DNA of 6,796 bases from Roseomonas sp. (GTDB lineage Bacteria > Pseudomonadota > Alphaproteobacteria > Acetobacterales > Acetobacteraceae), in contig JADCFR010000441.1 of NCBI GenBank assembly GCA_020249415.1, positions 1 through 6,796 on the forward strand, given 5' to 3'. The position numbers were made by a program, and so were the translations under genes. Below the pieces are notes generated by a model. It was not told the DNA's origin. It did no database searches and saw only the letters and a program-made list of their open reading frames with translations. Each line of letters begins with the position of its first letter. The stretch's first letter is position 1. Below, one piece after another: positions 5,589 through 6,796 of the stretch.

Positions 5589-5644
5589 TTCTGCCAATGA
5601 AATGCAAGGAACCGACGCGAATGGCAGGTTCACAAAAACCTTGG

Positions 5645-5660
5645 TGCAACCGGCGTGCCA
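5645..5660 (-). promoter_or_regulatory. Consensus sigma-54 promoter of the flgF-flgG-flgA-flgH operon
   Basis: The complement strand reads TGGCACGCCGGTTGCA, a full match to the sigma-54 consensus TGGCACG-N4-TTGC(A/T). The invariant GG (-24) and GC (-12) are correctly spaced. Transcription is predicted to start near 5634, giving a leader of about 83 nt. Late basal-body operons in Caulobacter and relatives use sigma-54 with the enhancer-binding activator FlbD, so RpoN dependence is well supported here. The activator itself is inferred. Confidence 0.88.
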
Positions 5661-5681
5661 TCCTTTATAGTGGATTCTCAG

Positions 5682-5727
5682 GGCAGTTCTTGCCGGTCAA
5701 ACCTTTTTGGCTCGGCAACCGCTGCCG
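5682..5727. promoter_or_regulatory. Twin GGCA-N5-TGCC dyads, candidate activator (FlbD-like) sites
   Basis: GGCA-GTTCT-TGCC (5682-5694) and CGGCA-ACCGC-TGCCG (5713-5727) share one dyad design, and their centres (5688 and 5720) are 32 bp apart, about three helical turns. They sit near -54 and -86 relative to the predicted flgF start, on the upstream side of its sigma-54 promoter. That fits an enhancer-binding regulator, and FlbD is the natural candidate by analogy. The second dyad overlaps the fliL-facing promoter candidate. Confidence 0.45.
5708..5723 (+). promoter_or_regulatory. Weak sigma-54-like element facing fliL
   Basis: TGGCTCGGCAACCGCT keeps the GG and GC at exact sigma-54 spacing, but has CC instead of TT in the -12 box and T instead of A in the -24 box. 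It would start transcription near 5734, 45 nt before fliL. A sigma-70-type -10 (TATAGT, 5666-5671) is an alternative but has no good -35. I saw no paired TTAA-N7-TTAA CtrA site. Confidence 0.3.
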
Positions 5728-5731
5728 CAAG

Positions 5732-5749
5732 GCTTCCTTAATCGGAAGC
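5732..5749 (+). promoter_or_regulatory. Small hairpin in the fliL leader
   Basis: GCTTCC (5732-5737) pairs with GGAAGC (5744-5749) around a TTAATC loop. It ends 17 nt before the fliL ribosome site AAGGAG (5767-5772). Confidence 0.35.
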
Positions 5750-5778
5750 TGGCAGAATGGCTTTTGAAGGAGATGTGA

Positions 5779-6309
5779 ATGTCAGGGCAAATTGAGGCCA
5801 GTGAGGAAGCGCAGGAGGTCAAGAAAGGCGGTGGGCGCAAGAAGCTCCTGATCCTTGTGGCCGCACCTGTCCTGCTGGTCGCGATCGGGGCCGGGCTTTG
5901 GTTCGGTGGCATCCTGCCGCCGCTGCTTGGTATGGGTCAGCCCCCCGCTGCAGCCGAAAACCGGGAACCAGGGCCGCGCGTTGTTACGTTTCTGGATATG
6001 CCGGAAATTGTTACCAATCTGAACGCCCCTGGGCGTCGGGCGGTTTTTGTGAAGCTGCGCAGCAAGCTCGAATTGGCGCGGCCTGAGGATGGCGCGATTG
6101 TCCAAGCCTCCATGCCGCGGCTGATTGACCTGTTCCAGACCTATCTCAGGGAAGTTCGGCCCGAAGAATTGCGCGGCTCTGCCGGCACGCAACGCCTGCG
6201 GGAAGAATTGGTGGCGCGCGCCAATATCGCGGTGGCCCAGGCAGGCCGCGGGGAAGCGCAGCAAATCCGCGTCAATGACGTGTTGTTCCTGGAGATTCTG
6301 GTCCAATGA
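5779..6309 (+). CDS. fliL: Flagellar basal-body-associated protein FliL
   Basis: FliL is an inner-membrane protein that surrounds and supports the MotAB stator units and is needed for normal motility in many alphaproteobacteria. The 176-residue protein has a short charged cytoplasmic N-terminus (1-22). One membrane segment follows at about residues 23-43 (LLILVAAPVLLVAIGAGLWF). A Pro/Ala-rich linker leads to a periplasmic stomatin-like domain with VTFLDMPEIVTNLNAPGR (69-86), VFVKLRSKLEL (89-99), MPRLIDLFQTYLREVRPEEL (112-131) and the closing RVNDVLFLEILVQ. The end motif and length are typical of FliL. AAGGAG lies 6 nt before the ATG. The stop overlaps the fliM start (ATGA), so the two are cotranscribed and probably translationally coupled. 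Confidence 0.95.
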   Translation: MSGQIEASEEAQEVKKGGGRKKLLILVAAPVLLVAIGAGLWFGGILPPLLGMGQPPAAAENREPGPRVVTFLDMPEIVTNLNAPGRRAVFVKLRSKLELARPEDGAIVQASMPRLIDLFQTYLREVRPEELRGSAGTQRLREELVARANIAVAQAGRGEAQQIRVNDVLFLEILVQ

Positions 6310-6796
6310 GCGGCACGGGCGAAGAAGAAGACCTCGCCGCGGCCTGGGGCGCGGCGCTTGAGGAGGAAGGGTCCACCGAAGCTGCGGCTGCGCCGGCGGT
6401 CGCGGCGGATGCAGCGCGCGTATTGAACCAGGCTGAAATTGACAGCCTTTTGGGCTTTGGGGTCGGACCCACGCGTGAAGCCGAGGAAAGCGGGATCCAA
6501 AGGATCATCTCCTCTGGGCTGATTTCCTATGAACGCCTGCCGATGCTGGAGATTGTGTTTGACCGGTTGGTCAGGCTGATGTCCACGACGCTGCGCAATT
6601 TCACCTCGGACAATGTGGATGTCTCCATTGATGGCATTGTCTCACTGCGTTTCGGGGATTACCTGAATTCGGTGCCACTGCCCGCCATGTTGGGTGTCAC
6701 GCGCGCCGATGAATGGGATAATTACGGCCTGGCGGTGGTGGATTCCGCGCTGATCTATTCGGTGGTGGATGTGCTGCTGGGGGGCCGGCGCGGCAC
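6306..6796 (+). CDS. fliM: Flagellar motor switch protein FliM (N-terminal part, cut by window edge)
   Basis: FliM is a C-ring protein that binds CheY-P and FliG and sets rotation direction. The first 163 residues are present. An acidic, Ala-rich extension (1-37, with EEEDLAAAWGAALEEE) precedes RVLNQAEIDSLLGF (38-51), the equivalent of the LSQ-E-IDALL CheY-P-binding motif. The core then follows: RIISSGLISYERLPMLEIVF (66-85), LVRLMSTTLRNFTSDNVDV (88-106), LRFGDYLNSVPLPAMLGV (114-131) and AVVDSALIYSVVDVLLGGRRG (143-163), ending at the GGxxG loop that contacts FliG. In enteric FliM the CheY-binding motif sits at the extreme N-terminus; here it is about 40 residues in. The ATG overlaps the fliL stop. 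The rest of the gene lies beyond the window. Confidence 0.96.
   Translation, partial: MSGTGEEEDLAAAWGAALEEEGSTEAAAAPAVAADAARVLNQAEIDSLLGFGVGPTREAEESGIQRIISSGLISYERLPMLEIVFDRLVRLMSTTLRNFTSDNVDVSIDGIVSLRFGDYLNSVPLPAMLGVTRADEWDNYGLAVVDSALIYSVVDVLLGGRRG

Noticed and set aside
5666..5671. TATAGT as a -10 box for a sigma-70 fliL promoter
   Set aside because: No acceptable -35 at 16-18 bp spacing; the nearest TTGGTG requires a 19-bp spacer.
5782..6306. Open frame of 174 codons on the minus strand opposite fliL
   Set aside because: Antisense shadow of fliL, with no recognisable domains and no ribosome site.
1..6796. CRISPR array, tRNA, rRNA, insertion sequence or a novel defence/biosynthetic system
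   Set aside because: I saw no regularly spaced repeats, no cloverleaf, no transposase motif, and every sizeable gene belongs to a known family.

Overview
The window is chromosomal DNA from an alphaproteobacterium. Four things point there: a Ros/MucR-family regulator, an OlsB-type ornithine-lipid acyltransferase, the flagellar order flgF-flgG-flgA-flgH facing away from fliL-fliM, and a Rhizobiales-like compound palindromic intergenic repeat. A member of Rhodospirillales or Acetobacterales is my best guess, but no ribosomal RNA or other taxonomic marker is present.

Positions 1-909. The left edge holds the first 36 codons of a threonine-aldolase-type PLP enzyme, reading leftward off the window. 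Its upstream side carries a two-part palindromic repeat (132-234), then about 300 bases with no recognisable gene. A small TusA-family sulfur-carrier-like gene (541-807) also reads leftward. It has a perfect 11-bp inverted repeat inside its last codons. A roughly 100-bp A/T-rich divergent region separates it from the next gene.

Positions 910-2303. A mucR-like regulator reads rightward; its zinc-finger core keeps only some of the usual metal ligands. It ends at a hairpin that overlaps a good sigma-70-type promoter for olsB. olsB is intact and ends convergent with the flagellar operon, with two small hairpins between them.

Positions 2304-5581. A leftward flagellar operon, flgF-flgG-flgA-flgH, encodes the proximal and distal rod proteins, the P-ring assembly chaperone and the L-ring lipoprotein. 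Together these build the envelope-spanning part of the basal body. The last three genes are joined by TGATG-type junctions. The operon is preceded by a full-consensus sigma-54 promoter on the minus strand (TGGCACG-N4-TTGCA, 5645-5660), so it behaves as a late class flagellar operon.

Positions 5582-6796. The divergent control region holds the sigma-54 promoter, two similar GGCA-N5-TGCC dyads 32 bp apart, a weaker sigma-54-like element facing fliL, and strong leader hairpins. fliL (stator-associated membrane protein) and fliM (C-ring switch protein, cut by the window edge) follow and overlap by ATGA.

I found no convincing undescribed multi-gene system. The coding content is ordinary. The less ordinary signals are regulatory: the flgF/fliL divergent promoter, the palindromic repeat, the hairpin inside tusA, and the altered MucR zinc site.
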